Shown here: piece after piece, positions 34,728 to 45,405 of the stretch | Layout: every line of letters begins with the position of its first letter | Position numbering within the stretch: position 1 is the stretch's first letter | Origin: Crotalaria pallida | Lineage: Eukaryota > Streptophyta > Magnoliopsida > Fabales > Fabaceae | Direction of reading: 5' to 3' | Length of the DNA: 64,000 nucleotides | NCBI GenBank assembly: GCA_037953625.1 | Contig: CM075650.1 | Span: 436,501-500,500 of the forward strand | Translations under genes and position numbers: made by a program | The notes under the pieces: model-generated | Databases searched by the model: none | The model's input: only the letters and a program-made list of their open reading frames with translations | Told to the model about the DNA's origin: nothing

Positions 34728-37700
34728 TCATACAAACAAGTCAGAATAATCCTGACGCATCTTATTCTCTAACTCCCAAGAGGATTCTATTACATCTCCA
34801 CAAACCCAGACAACTTTGACCAGATGAATATCCTTCCCTCTCAGTTGCTTGATTCTCCGATCTTCGATGCGAACTGGCACAGCTTTGAAGGTTAGGTTCT
34901 TATGAACTCCTAAGTCATCCGGTTGGATTCTAAGGACAATGGTGGGATCATGGACATATTTCTTCAACTGAGATACATGGAACACATTGTGGAGGTTAGC
35001 TAATGATGGAGGCAGGGCTAACTGATAAGCTACTGGGCCGATTCTTTTTAGAATTTGATAGGGACCAATAAACTTAGGTGATAATTTCTGGGTTTTCAAG
35101 GCTCTACTAACACCTTTGGTTGGTACAATCCTAATGAACACATGGTCTCCTTCGACAAACTCTAAAGGTTTCCTTCTCCTATCAACATAGCTTTTCTGCC
35201 TACTCTGTGCCGTCTTCATCTTTGCTTGAATCATCTTGATCTGCTCCGTGGTCTCTTGCACAAAATCTGGCCCAACCAGAGAATTCTCCCCCACTTGAAA
35301 CCAGCATAACGGCGTCTGACATTTCCTTCCATACAGAGCTTCAAATGGTGCCATTCCAATACTCGTGTGATAACTATTGTTGTAAGTAAATTCCACGAGT
35401 GGCAACATTTTCTCCCAACTCCCTTGTTCTTCCAGTGCACAAGCTCGCAGAATGTCTTCCAATGACTGAATAGTTCTTTCCGTTTGACCATCAGTCTGAG
35501 GGTGGTATGCAGAGCTTAACTTCAATCTTGAACCCAAGGCTCTGTGTAGATCTTGCCAGAACTTTGACGTGAACCTTGGATCGCGATCAGACACAATACT
35601 TGATGGTATCCCATGAAGACGAACAACTTCCTTGATATACAACTGAGTGAGCTTTTCCAATGAGTAGCGCATATTCACGGGAATGAAATGCGCTGACTTG
35701 GTCAACCGATCCACGATCACCCAGATTGCATCATGACCAGTAGACGTCCTTGGCAATCCCGACACAAAATCCATCGAGATGCTATCCCACTTCCATACGG
35801 GAACTTCTAAAGAAAGCAACTCTCCTCCTGGCCTTTGGTGTTCTACCTTCGCCTTTTGACACACCAAACAGCACGCCACATACTCAGCTACATCCTTCTT
35901 TAACCCCGGCCACCAAAATAATTTCTTTAAGTCCTGGTACATTTTAGTAGCTCCCGGATGAATGCTCATCTTACTCTTATGCGCTTCATCCAAAATCATC
36001 CTTCTTACTTCCAAATTATCCGGAATACAAATCCTCATTCTAAAACGCAAGATTCCATCCTTCCCTTCTTGGAATTCTAACTCCATACCTTCTTGCATCA
36101 ACCTCTTCTTCTCCATAAGTTTCTCATCCTCGTGTTGCAATTCTCGAATCCTTTGCAGGAATTCGTTAGCAACCTGTAGCATCCCCAACTTGATACTCGT
36201 CGGCTCCACTTGCATCGTCAAACTTAAATCCCGAAACTCCTCTATCAGTGCAGCTTCTCTAACCATCATTGCACTGATATGCATTGCCTTTCTACTCAAT
36301 GCATCCGCTACAACGTTTGCCTTCCCAGGATGATAATGGAGCTCAAACTCATAATCCTTCAAAAACTCCATCCATCTGCGTTGCCTCATATTCAACTCCT
36401 TTTGATCAAAGAGGTACTTTAAACTCTTATGGTCACTAAACACCCGGAACGTAGTGCCATAGAGATAGTGCCTCCAAATCTTTAAGGCAAACACCACAGC
36501 TGCTAGCTCCAGGTCATGGGTTGGATAGTTCATCTCATGAACCTTTAACTGTCTCGAGGTATAAGCGACAACTTGCCCATCTTGCATCAAGACACACCCA
36601 AGACCTTGTTTCGACGCGTCACAATACACATCGAAACTCTTCAGCGTATCGGGCAGCACCAACACAGGAGACGATGTCAACCTTTCCTTCAACTCCCGAA
36701 AACTCTTTTCACACTTTTCGTCCCACAGAAATGGTTGATCTTTCCGAGTCAACTTAGTCAGAGGCAGTGCGACCTTCGAGAAACCCTCGATAAACCTTCT
36801 ATAATACCCAGCCAATCCGAGAAAACTTCTAACCTCCGTGACCGACTTCGGTTGCTCCCATTGCAAAACCGAATCTACCTTCGTCGAATCAACCGCAATC
36901 CCTTTATCTGAAATCACATGCCCTAAAAACTTAACCTCCTTTAGCCAGAACTCACACTTCGTAAGTTTGGCATACAGCTGCTTCTCCTTCAAGATGCTTA
37001 ACACTACCCTCAAATGTTCAGCATGCTCTTCGGGGCTCTTAGAGTAGATCAGAATATCGTCAATGAACACAACCACGAATGAATCTAGATGAGGTCTAAA
37101 GATTCGATTCATGTAGTCCATAAAGATAGCTGGTGCATTAGTCAATCCGAACGGCATTACGACATACTCATAATGTCCGTATCGAGATCGGAATGCAGTC
37201 TTAGAGATATCCTCCTCTCTAATCCTGATCTGATGGTACCCCGACCTCAAATCAATCTTGGAAAATACTGATGCCCCACGTACTTGATCCATAAGGTCAT
37301 CTATCCGTGGCAACGGATACTTGTTCTTGATGGTGACCTTATTCAGCTGCCGATAGTCTATACACATCCTCATGCTACCATCCTTTTTCTTGACGAATAG
37401 GACAGGAGCACCCCAAGGTGAGACGCTTGGTCGGATCATCTGTTTCTGTAGCAACTCCTCAATCTGCTTCTTCATCTCTGCCATTTCCGGTGGTGCCATT
37501 CTATAAGGAGCGATAGAAATGGGACCAGCTCCGGGAATTAGGTCGATACCAAATTCAATCTCTCTTCTTGGTGGCAGACCAGGAATCTCATCAGCAAACA
37601 CTTCTGGAAACTCTCGAACAACAGGAATCTCTTCCAACTTCGGACCACTCTCCTCCACCTCTGAGTTGAATAGACACATGTAGCCCAATGGTTTTGGGTC

Positions 37701-39062
37701 TCTATAGGCTACTAGTTTCCTATCACAATCAATGATCACTTGGTTCCGACTTAACCAGTCCATCCCCAAGATCACATCTAATTGTGTCAAGGGTAAGCAG
37801 ATCAAGTCTACTTTAGAGGTTTGTCCCAACACTTCTATACAACAGTTAAGACATGCTCTAGAAACAACTACTGGAGCATTGGTAGGGGTTTCTATTTTAA
37901 AAACATAAGGCATTTCAGACACAATCAAACCTAAACGGTTTACACATTCATATGAAACAAATGAATGCGTTGCACCAGAGTCAAACAAAACATAACAAGG
38001 CTGACCATTAAGCAAGTATTTACCTTGCACCAGATCAGAGGATCGATTCGCTTCCACACCACTAAGGGTGAAGACCCTTCCTTGAGTCACCGGTCTATCA
38101 GCAGTTCCTCTGGAATTGGCCTTGGCTGGTTCCTTGCAATCTCTTGCAAAATGCCCCAGCTTTCCACAATTGAAGCAACCACTTGTCCCCCAGCATACCC
38201 TACCATAGTGATTGCGCTTGCACTTGTCGCAAAATGGAGCTTCATTCCGATAGTTCCTTCCCTCAGAACCACCAGCTTTACCCTTGCCTTTCCCTCTGCG
38301 ATCATATGGACCTTTGCCTCTATTGTTAAAACCCTTTCGTCTCTGTGGTCCATATCCTTGATTGTCCTTCTTCTCTGGCACTTGCATCTCCTCAGCCTGG
38401 ATATCATCTTCGTACATCCTACATATATCCACCAATGCAGGGAAACTTTGAATCCGCTGATAGCTAAAAATTGACTTCAGCTTTGGCTTCAGCCCACCTT
38501 CAAACTTCATGCACTTGCTCCTCTCGTCTGGATTGTTCTGGTAGTATGGAGAGTACTTCATCAGCTCTTCAAACTTTGCCGCGTACTCGCCCACACTCAT
38601 GTTCCCTTGCTTCAACTGCAGAAACTCCACCTCCTTCTTCCTTCTCAGATCCTCAGGAAAATACTTCTGGAGAAACTTCTCCATAAATACTCCCCAACTT
38701 ATCTCCCTTCCTTCATATTGCAAAAGCTGAATGGTGTGATTCCACCAATTCTCAGCCTCATCTTCCAGCATATAGGTTGCATATGCCACCTTCTGAACAT
38801 CAGAACACTCCAAAGTCCTCAAAATCTTGTCCATAGTATGAATCCACTTGTTGGCCTCTTCCGGTTTAAATCCTCCTTCAAACTTTGGCGGATTGCAACT
38901 CCTAAAATCAGCCAGAGTCTTTGCCTCAGTGTTTCCCATATTACACTGATGAGGCGGATTAGTTGGTTGAGATGGTTGCTGAGACTGCCTTTGCATAGCT
39001 TCCAACACCGTGGTGATTCGCTCCAACATCGCGTTGGTGTGATTTTGGTTTCTAGTTGCCAT
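34728..39062 (-). CDS. Intact gag-pol polyprotein of chromovirus D (1444 aa)
   Basis: Encodes all proteins needed for reverse transcription and integration. Gag capsid-like domain about residues 50-225 (FEGGFKPEEANKW); basic linker 240-275; CCHC knuckle CFNCGKLGHFARDC about 296-309; aspartic protease with catalytic D361 in VLFDSGATHSF; reverse transcriptase about 525-720 with FIDDILIYSK at 666-675; RNase H about 808-925 with VYCDASKQG; integrase HHCC finger (H1028, H1035, C1065, C1068) and D1098, D1159, E1195 (D,D35E spacing); C-terminal chromodomain about 1388-1440 (KQLRGKDIHLVKVVW). The start is the first ATG after the primer-binding site and precedes a typical gag N terminus. No stop or frameshift, and the LTRs match closely, so this copy may be competent. 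The chromodomain is known in this lineage to bias integration toward heterochromatin. Confidence 0.97.
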   Translation of the reverse strand: MATRNQNHTNAMLERITTVLEAMQRQSQQPSQPTNPPHQCNMGNTEAKTLADFRSCNPPKFEGGFKPEEANKWIHTMDKILRTLECSDVQKVAYATYMLEDEAENWWNHTIQLLQYEGREISWGVFMEKFLQKYFPEDLRRKKEVEFLQLKQGNMSVGEYAAKFEELMKYSPYYQNNPDERSKCMKFEGGLKPKLKSIFSYQRIQSFPALVDICRMYEDDIQAEEMQVPEKKDNQGYGPQRRKGFNNRGKGPYDRRGKGKGKAGGSEGRNYRNEAPFCDKCKRNHYGRVCWGTSGCFNCGKLGHFARDCKEPAKANSRGTADRPVTQGRVFTLSGVEANRSSDLVQGKYLLNGQPCYVLFDSGATHSFVSYECVNRLGLIVSEMPYVFKIETPTNAPVVVSRACLNCCIEVLGQTSKVDLICLPLTQLDVILGMDWLSRNQVIIDCDRKLVAYRDPKPLGYMCLFNSEVEESGPKLEEIPVVREFPEVFADEIPGLPPRREIEFGIDLIPGAGPISIAPYRMAPPEMAEMKKQIEELLQKQMIRPSVSPWGAPVLFVKKKDGSMRMCIDYRQLNKVTIKNKYPLPRIDDLMDQVRGASVFSKIDLRSGYHQIRIREEDISKTAFRSRYGHYEYVVMPFGLTNAPAIFMDYMNRIFRPHLDSFVVVFIDDILIYSKSPEEHAEHLRVVLSILKEKQLYAKLTKCEFWLKEVKFLGHVISDKGIAVDSTKVDSVLQWEQPKSVTEVRSFLGLAGYYRRFIEGFSKVALPLTKLTRKDQPFLWDEKCEKSFRELKERLTSSPVLVLPDTLKSFDVYCDASKQGLGCVLMQDGQVVAYTSRQLKVHEMNYPTHDLELAAVVFALKIWRHYLYGTTFRVFSDHKSLKYLFDQKELNMRQRRWMEFLKDYEFELHYHPGKANVVADALSRKAMHISAMMVREAALIEEFRDLSLTMQVEPTSIKLGMLQVANEFLQRIRELQHEDEKLMEKKRLMQEGMELEFQEGKDGILRFRMRICIPDNLEVRRMILDEAHKSKMSIHPGATKMYQDLKKLFWWPGLKKDVAEYVACCLVCQKAKVEHQRPGGELLSLEVPVWKWDSISMDFVSGLPRTSTGHDAIWVIVDRLTKSAHFIPVNMRYSLEKLTQLYIKEVVRLHGIPSSIVSDRDPRFTSKFWQDLHRALGSRLKLSSAYHPQTDGQTERTIQSLEDILRACALEEQGSWEKMLPLVEFTYNNSYHTSIGMAPFEALYGRKCQTPLCWFQVGENSLVGPDFVQETTEQIKMIQAKMKTAQSRQKSYVDRRRKPLEFVEGDHVFIRIVPTKGVSRALKTQKLSPKFIGPYQILKRIGPVAYQLALPPSLANLHNVFHVSQLKKYVHDPTIVLRIQPDDLGVHKNLTFKAVPVRIEDRRIKQLRGKDIHLVKVVWVCGDVIESSWELENKMRQDYSDLFV

Positions 39063-39334
39063 ACTAGACCTGCGCTATGGGCTTATGGTCACATATGTTG
39101 AACTAAAGAAACTTCCATTACACCACCTATACTAAGGCTCTATCCTAAACTTATGAAATCTACAAGCAATTGTGTCTTGTACTCAAAAGAGACAAGATAC
39201 AAACCAATCAGGGGTATTCAAACCTCAACAAGCGATATAATAACATTCAAATAATGTAATGCTTTGGAGATACCTGCTTGATGTTGATGGCTACCTTTCT
39301 GGAACCACTTCTACTACTACAGGATCTGACTTTT

Positions 39335-39346
39335 GCTCTGATACCA
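39335..39346 (-). other. Primer-binding site of element D (initiator-Met tRNA)
   Basis: Minus strand TGGTATCAGAGC, five bases from the 5' LTR end. Confidence 0.9.
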
Positions 39347-39351
39347 CTGAG

Positions 39352-42300
39352 TGAGACACCCTTCCGGATTACCCAAATATAATCTAGTATTTATGCTTTA
39401 TATTGGATAATATATGGACTTGTGAGCTTTGAAAATATGGTAAATGAAATTTTCTTTAAAGTGGGTGCACAATTCATCAAATGGAACTCTTAGAGAATAA
39501 ATTCTAAAATCCTTTAAAACACTTGTATCAAGTTCGGCGATTTCTAAAACCTTTTCTCAAACAGGATGACATTCGTTCTTTAAAAATTTCTTTACATTTT
39601 ACAATCAATTGAAGCTACCCATACTTTGTTCAATAAAACTGATATCGTCAATTAACACTTATGGCCGAGCTCATTTATAAGATAAATCAGAGTAAGCGGA
39701 AATTACTGGACTATGCTACTGATATGATATAAACATAGATTTTCATATATACGAAAGAGTCATACATACATAGTCCATGAGAGAAGTCACCAAGTTCCAA
39801 AAATATAACAAGTCCATGTAAACAGATCTACATCACTATGCTACTATAACCCTAGAGTAAAACATATGTACAATATATACATAATCAAAATACAACCCCA
39901 GGGATAGTCACGTAGATCCATCAGCATCAGATGCATTAGTAGCAGCAGTAGTAGTCTCCCAAAAACATAGGTATTAAGGTAGTAGCATCATCATCACAGC
40001 AGCAGCAGCACATCTCCTCCACAGCACAGATCCAAGGGTCCACATCATACACCATATGCACGTACCTAGGGATCATCGTCCCTCCAGTCACTCCCAGTAG
40101 AATGCACGACAGGCTCGCTCCCACTCTCGTCCTCCACCGGATCCTCCTCGACCTCATCCGAGGGAGAGTATACCCTACCACTGGGTACCGGGTCAGGTGA
40201 TGGTGAAACCCTGACGGGGCTCCTCGGATAAGAAGGGGGAGTCTCCTCGCGGACAACTCTCGACATAAAAGGGTGAGAGCGGGTAGGTCGAAAATGAAAG
40301 CTGTGGTAAGAGCGAGCTGGTCGCATGGGAGGTGGTCCATGATAAGTATAAAACGGGGGTACATGCATAGTGTATATGATGGGAATCCTAAACCTACGAG
40401 GACGGAATCGCATCAGCGGGTTAGGGTGGTAGAATGTGAACTCTACCTTCCCCTCATACGCCGCGCGATGGTCCTCATAGATCCATACGCCACTAGGAAG
40501 TGGCCGGATCTCGATGCAAGCAATGTAACGAGACATCACCTACAAGGGCATAGGGGTAAGCAATTCTACTCACATAATCAATAGAGAATAAATCATGCAA
40601 CATATGAAAGATAATAATGCATCAATTAATAACAATCACAATTAGCATCTAGCAAGTATCAGATGCACATAGGATGCTCACACTTAATTCAGGTATATCA
40701 ATTGCATTAAGTGAATGACATGATGCATGACTTTAACTCTCAACTTATCTCCACATTTTCTAAGTCACTCTCTGACGTCCATCCTTGACAACCCAGCACT
40801 CCACAGTGCGTTGTATTCCTAGGTATACAACAATTCGTACATTCACCTAGAATGTACACGACAAGCTTGGAATCCATGCCACCCGAGCATAGTTATAACG
40901 TGCCACCCGAGCATCGTCCCGTCATCCAAACGGTCCGTCATCCAAACGGTATAACCATATCGGCATCCACTAAGCCGACCACGTCAACAACGTGTCATCA
41001 AGCAAGCGTATTGGCACTCCCAGAGGCCCTCCACATGTTTACCAAAAACATGATATACGTCCTACCATCCAAACTCCAGAATGAATGCATTTTAGACTTA
41101 GGGGAAATTGATTAATACATTACTTGCCACCTAGGCTTAATTTTCAAAATGGATCGTCACCGAACGATCTAATTGTATTTATCAATTTCTCTAAGTCTTT
41201 GATCCCTTGAATTATCCTTATTAATTCCTTAATTAATTAAGTTAGAATTGAAAATGATGTTTCCAGATTCTGGGCATTTTACTCGAGTAAAGTTCAGAAT
41301 ACTCGAGTGTTCATGTCTTTCTGAGGATTTGGGTTTGAATTTCACAATTTACTCGAGTAGTTCATGAGTTACTCGAGTGTTCTTGGACTTTTCCAGAATA
41401 CTCGAGTGACTTTGAATGTCTCGAGTGTTTGACCTATAAAAATTCTCAGTTCATGCCCGATACTCGAGTATCATACAAAATACTCGAGTGTTCTTATGAA
41501 ATTTGCTTTATTTTGAACACGATTTACTCGAGTACTTTGCCATTTACTCGAGTGTATCGCAGCTGACAGTATTGAAAACTGGTTTTAACATGCCATTTTC
41601 ATTTCTACTTAATTTAAGTCCATCTCAGGGATCCACAGAGTTAACATATCATTAATCAAACATGTTACAACACTTATTTCAATTCAAAACACAGAATTGA
41701 CAGAGAAATCATTGATTATGCATAAAAAGGCATTTTAACAACTCAATACCTCAAATCACACAATAAGCATAATATTCATGAAACAAAGCTCATTTAAGTT
41801 CACATGCATGATAACAAACTTGCTCAATACGGATTTAGAGCATGGATTGGTCTCCAAACCAAAGTTCCTATAGAATCTAAGCCCTTAGAGCCTCTTGGTG
41901 GCTCTCTAACACATTTAATGGATTTCAAACTCTATCTAGTGAATATAATTACTTCCCCTTACCTCTCAAACTTGAATCAACAGAAAGACTCCAAAGAAAA
42001 GCTCTCCAAACCCAGAAATCCACTTGAGCTTCACATGCATGACAGTTTTGAGTGCACCACCAAAACCGAATTGGTTCACCCATGAAACAGAGATAAGAAT
42101 TGAGGAAAGTTAGGTTTCTAGACTCTATACCACATCAACTAACTAAAGGAATCGAGTTTGAGACTCAAGAACTCAAGAGCTTACCAAAATCGATGATCTC
42201 AGTGAGCTCCAGAAACTGAACTTGACAGAAAAACTCCAACTTCCAAGCTTCGATTCCAACAGCACACTCACTCTCAGCTCTCAATTTCGGTGTCTATACA

Positions 42301-42878
42301 AAGCTCGTGATGTGAGCTTTGTATTCGTGTATGATTTGTGATTCAATTTGAACTCAGAGAAGAGAATCGATTCAGTGAAGTTATGAACCCTAACTTCATC
42401 AACCAGAAGAATGATCAACAAAATTCTTCACCAAGGTTCGTTGATGAGCTTAAATAGGAGATGAGGACACACATGCTGCTCGACACGACGCCATTGACGT
42501 GCTGGGAAAGACGATTTCGTGTCAACACACGAGAATCGTTGGCTGTGACTCACCAAACGCACTAACTCGTGCAGTTTGACCCAGAATACTCGAGTGTTTC
42601 TGATAATACTCGAGTATTTTACCCAGATTTTGAAAAATAATTATTTTATTTACCTTCCCTCCAAAACCTTTCCTATAATTGCTTCTAGGTCCCAACCCAG
42701 GGACTAATATGCAAAATATACATTTTAGGCATTTAAATTATTTATTAAATAATTTCTCACATGCAAGCTAATTATATACACACATATTTTAATCAAGGAT
42801 TAATTCGAAAACTATTAATTATAATTAAATTATAATTAACATTTCATTAATCGGGGATTAAAATTTTGGGGTGTTACA
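39352..42878 (-). mobile_element. 5' LTR of element D
   Basis: Same length and layout as the left LTR, offset 8193 bases. Its terminus reads TGAGACACCC where the left LTR reads TGTGACACCC. TATA at about 42448-42457, donor 41963/41962, acceptor ending 40540. Confidence 0.9.
40066..40539 (-). CDS. LTR-encoded ORF of element D, right LTR copy
   Basis: Intact second copy of the ORF at 31873-32346. It differs by four amino acids (V/A, E/K, K/T, H/Y), all from single base changes, with no synonymous change seen. That is expected if the two LTR copies drift freely after insertion, and so contrasts with the third-position bias between D and E. In the 5' LTR this copy would be the first ORF of the element's RNA after splicing. 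Confidence 0.6.
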   Translation of the reverse strand: MMSRYIACIEIRPLPSGVWIYEDHRAAYEGKVEFTFYHPNPLMRFRPRRFRIPIIYTMHVPPFYTYHGPPPMRPARSYHSFHFRPTRSHPFMSRVVREETPPSYPRSPVRVSPSPDPVPSGRVYSPSDEVEEDPVEDESGSEPVVHSTGSDWRDDDP

Positions 42879-42961
42879 CTACTCCCCCACTTACAAGGAA
42901 TTTCGTCCCCGAAATTCAACTCATACAAACAAGTCAGAATAATCCTGACGCATCTTATTCT
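42879..42961 (-). mobile_element. Remnant of a second D body (3' end of the internal region)
   Basis: Same bases as 34686-34768: purine tract, palindrome and the last pol codons. It is cut at CTTATTCTC, where element F begins (TCATAAATCC). The two parents share TC at the join. Confidence 0.9.
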
Positions 42962-43104
42962 CATAAATCCTTTGTCTCGTTCACTAAGTAATATTAATTA
43001 GGTGGAATTAATTAAACGGTCACTCCCTTGGGTACGATACTCGGACTTCATTGTCTATATTACTTGTACGATCTGGTACACTTGCCAGAATCCCAACTAG
43101 TTTT

Positions 43105-43122
43105 TGGCGCCGTTGCCGGGGA
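43105..43122 (+). other. Primer-binding site of F unit 1 (tRNA-Asp)
   Basis: TGGCGCCGTTGCCGGGGA, an exact complement of the 3' end of plant tRNA-Asp including CCA, a few bases after the LTR end. Confidence 0.9.
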
Positions 43123-43218
43123 GTGATTCTGTTTTAATTAATTTTGGTACTAATTTAATTTTACTTAGTGTAACTTTGGTATATATTTTTATTTTTCTTT
43201 ATTTTATTATTATGTAAC

Positions 43219-43635
43219 ATGGCTTATTCTCATGATGACATAGAATTTTTCAAATTTATTTTGTCGTCACCTATTCCATCCTGTTATGCACAAAATATTG
43301 TTGATGAGATTAAAGTTTTTTATGGTCTTTTAGAGGAGGTGGTACAAAAATTTTCTATTATGGAAGATCAAAGTGTTTCCCTTTCTAAACCCATAGAAAA
43401 AGAAGAAATTATGCATGATGAGATTGAGGAAGTGAAACAAGATAAATTGAATGATGGGGTGAGTCTAGGGGTTGAATTAAGGTCCACTTTGCATGATGAA
43501 TTTTCTGCTCTTGCTAAATGTTATGGATTGCATGAATATGTGGAACCCTCAAAAAAATTTCCCTCAATTTACCCCTTAATTTTTTATGACTTCCCTAATG
43601 TTTATGATGAAGATAAGCCATTGTTCTTTTTTTAG
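43219..43635 (+). CDS. Small ORF 1 of element F, unit 1 (138 aa)
   Basis: No family recognised. It is the first ATG after the primer-binding site and the largest frame of the internal region. The product is acidic, with a helix-prone middle (KPIEKEEIMHDEIEEVKQDK) and an aromatic end (YDFPNVYDEDKPLFFF). It stops at TAG within a run of seven T. ORF 2 opens 17 bases later in the -1 frame, and reading across the T run would join them. It may be a reduced gag-like protein or a remnant. The copy at 47026 differs by one residue (K/N). Confidence 0.6.
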   Translation: MAYSHDDIEFFKFILSSPIPSCYAQNIVDEIKVFYGLLEEVVQKFSIMEDQSVSLSKPIEKEEIMHDEIEEVKQDKLNDGVSLGVELRSTLHDEFSALAKCYGLHEYVEPSKKFPSIYPLIFYDFPNVYDEDKPLFFF

Positions 43636-43652
43636 CGCCTGAAAAGGCAACT

Positions 43653-43904
43653 TTGCTAAGTCATGGAGTTTACACTTTCATAGACTCCATGCATGATGAA
43701 AAAGACAAGCACCATGTGATGATGCTTGGAGTGAAAAATGCACCATTTGACCCGAGAGGGTTTAAAACTATTTTTAAACATTTGCTCCAACATTATCCGT
43801 GCATATTTCCATGGGATCCAGGAATAACTTGTTATTGCTGCATAACATGGGAGTTGTGCTATAGGATTTGGGATCCTGGTGGATTCTCTTTAGTTTTGCA
43901 GTAG
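43653..43904 (+). CDS. Small ORF 2 of element F, unit 1 (83 aa)
   Basis: Frame -1 relative to ORF 1. It is open upstream through LAPEKATL back to the T run, so the ATG may not be the true start. Cys- and Trp-rich C-terminal half (CYCCITWELCYRIW). No known domain. Identical in unit 2. Either the continuation of a frameshifted ancestral protein or a product of ribosomal slippage; not decidable from sequence. Confidence 0.45.
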   Translation: MLSHGVYTFIDSMHDEKDKHHVMMLGVKNAPFDPRGFKTIFKHLLQHYPCIFPWDPGITCYCCITWELCYRIWDPGGFSLVLQ

Positions 43905-45405
43905 TGTAGGATTTAAATTTTTAATTAGGAGATTGAATAAAGAGTTTAGAGTTTTCTATATGTAACTGCTAATGGGGTGCTTCAAGCACTATTTTTTAGT
44001 TGTTCATGTGACACAGGTGAATATGTTTGGGGAAGTCTCCTCCATGGTGCATGAAGAGAGAATCCTGTGCTACAAAGGGAAGTCTCTAACTCCTTGCTTT
44101 TGTTTTTTTTATTTTTATTTTGTAGTTTAGGATAGATTTGTTGCTTGAGGACAAGCCACATTCTAAGTTTGGGGGTGAGGGTAACAAAATAAAATTTTTC
44201 TGATCTTGATTTCTCCCCTGGCTTTGTGTTGGTTTGTGTCCTGGCATGAGTAGGCACTAATTATAGGTGTTAGATTTGTCCCTTTGATAGGTGTAAATGC
44301 TTGATTGTGATTTTCGACTTGTTTTACCCAGGTACTAATTGGATTTAGCTTTGAAATTTTTTGAAAATTAGTTGTTTGGCAAACTTGTTGTGAATGATTG
44401 ATTAGTGAATTGACCTTAACCAGTGAGATTTGAGCCTATACACTTGAAGGAGTAATGTTTAATGAATATTGTGATGAAACTCCTATTTCTTTCATGAGTG
44501 TTGTTCGCTTTGACTATGTGTTCTAGAACTTGACTTGTGACCTCTTCAAAATTGATATTGGATTGCATGTATGAACATGATTAAGGCACTTAGGTTTGTG
44601 TTTTTGTGGCCTTCAACAAATTTTTGAGACATAATGATCCCTTAGTTGCCCACTTTGAGCTTTGAGATTTAAGGACTTTCTTTGGTACCTTACATAAATT
44701 GAATTATTCTTGTGAAGTACCTTTGAAATTGTGAATGAGCAATTAAGTGGAATGTTAGAAATTGGTGAAAGTGTAAGTGCTGAAAATTTGATGTTTCTAT
44801 TTCTTTTTTTAAAAAAAAAAGAAAAAAGAGCAACAAATGTGCTAAAAAAATGAAAAGAAGAAGAGAATAGAAATAGAAAAAGAAAAAGAAAGAAAAGGAA
44901 AAATCAAGTGAATTGAGTTGTGATTGTGTAATTACCTTATTGCTTATTTCATAATTTAAAAGGGAAGTGTTGTGATTTCATTAATTAAGCCCTTTGTTTA
45001 TCCTTTTATTCTTTTATCCCACCTGACACTTTTAGCCATGGCCCCGTTACAACCAAATAAAAACCTTATGATTTGTGCATGTTTTCAATAAATTCAGTGG
45101 AGATGTAGGTCTATAGTCAAGCTTATGGTAACATACTTTCATTGTTTGAACTTGAGTGAATTGATAATTATTACCCATACACATGAGAGATATTGAGAGG
45201 TGGTGTGGTCACTAATCTTTTGCTCACTTTGAGTTTGTTTTTCAACTAGTTTTCATTGCGGTGATTTGCTAGTGAAGAAAGGTATCTTGGGTAGGCGAGT
45301 TGGAATTTATGGTTAGGTTGCTATATCTTGAGAGGGGAGAATCTTATGCTCTGAATTTTTGTTTTACTTTTGCCTGGGACATGCAAAATGTTAAGTTTGG
45401 GGGTG
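43905..45405 (+). other. Non-coding internal region of F unit 1
   Basis: No coding sequence supported. It has two purine-tract-like motifs, TAAGTTTGGGGGTGAGG (about 44164) and TAAGTTTGGGGGTG (45392-45405); the second abuts the LTR. An A/G-rich low-complexity stretch lies at about 44800-44905. Confidence 0.7.

Larger units (their letters stand above)
31159..42961 (-). mobile_element. Ty3/gypsy chromovirus 'D', intact, with the start of a second tandem body
   Basis: 3' LTR 31159-34685, internal region 34686-39351, 5' LTR 39352-42878. A further 83 bases (42879-42961) repeat the 3' end of the internal region (34686-34768). That extra piece means the right LTR was shared by two bodies (LTR-int-LTR-int), the usual product of unequal recombination between LTRs. 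The left flank is ATTTG; the matching right flank is lost. The two LTRs are equal in length (3527 bp) and I find about eight differences, so insertion is recent. Confidence 0.9.

Noticed and set aside
31743..40364. A segmental duplication suggested by identical ORFs 8193 bases apart
   Set aside because: The repeated blocks are the two LTRs of element D.
43105..43122. A tRNA-Asp gene
   Set aside because: Only the 18 bases complementary to the tRNA 3' end are present; it is a retroelement primer-binding site.
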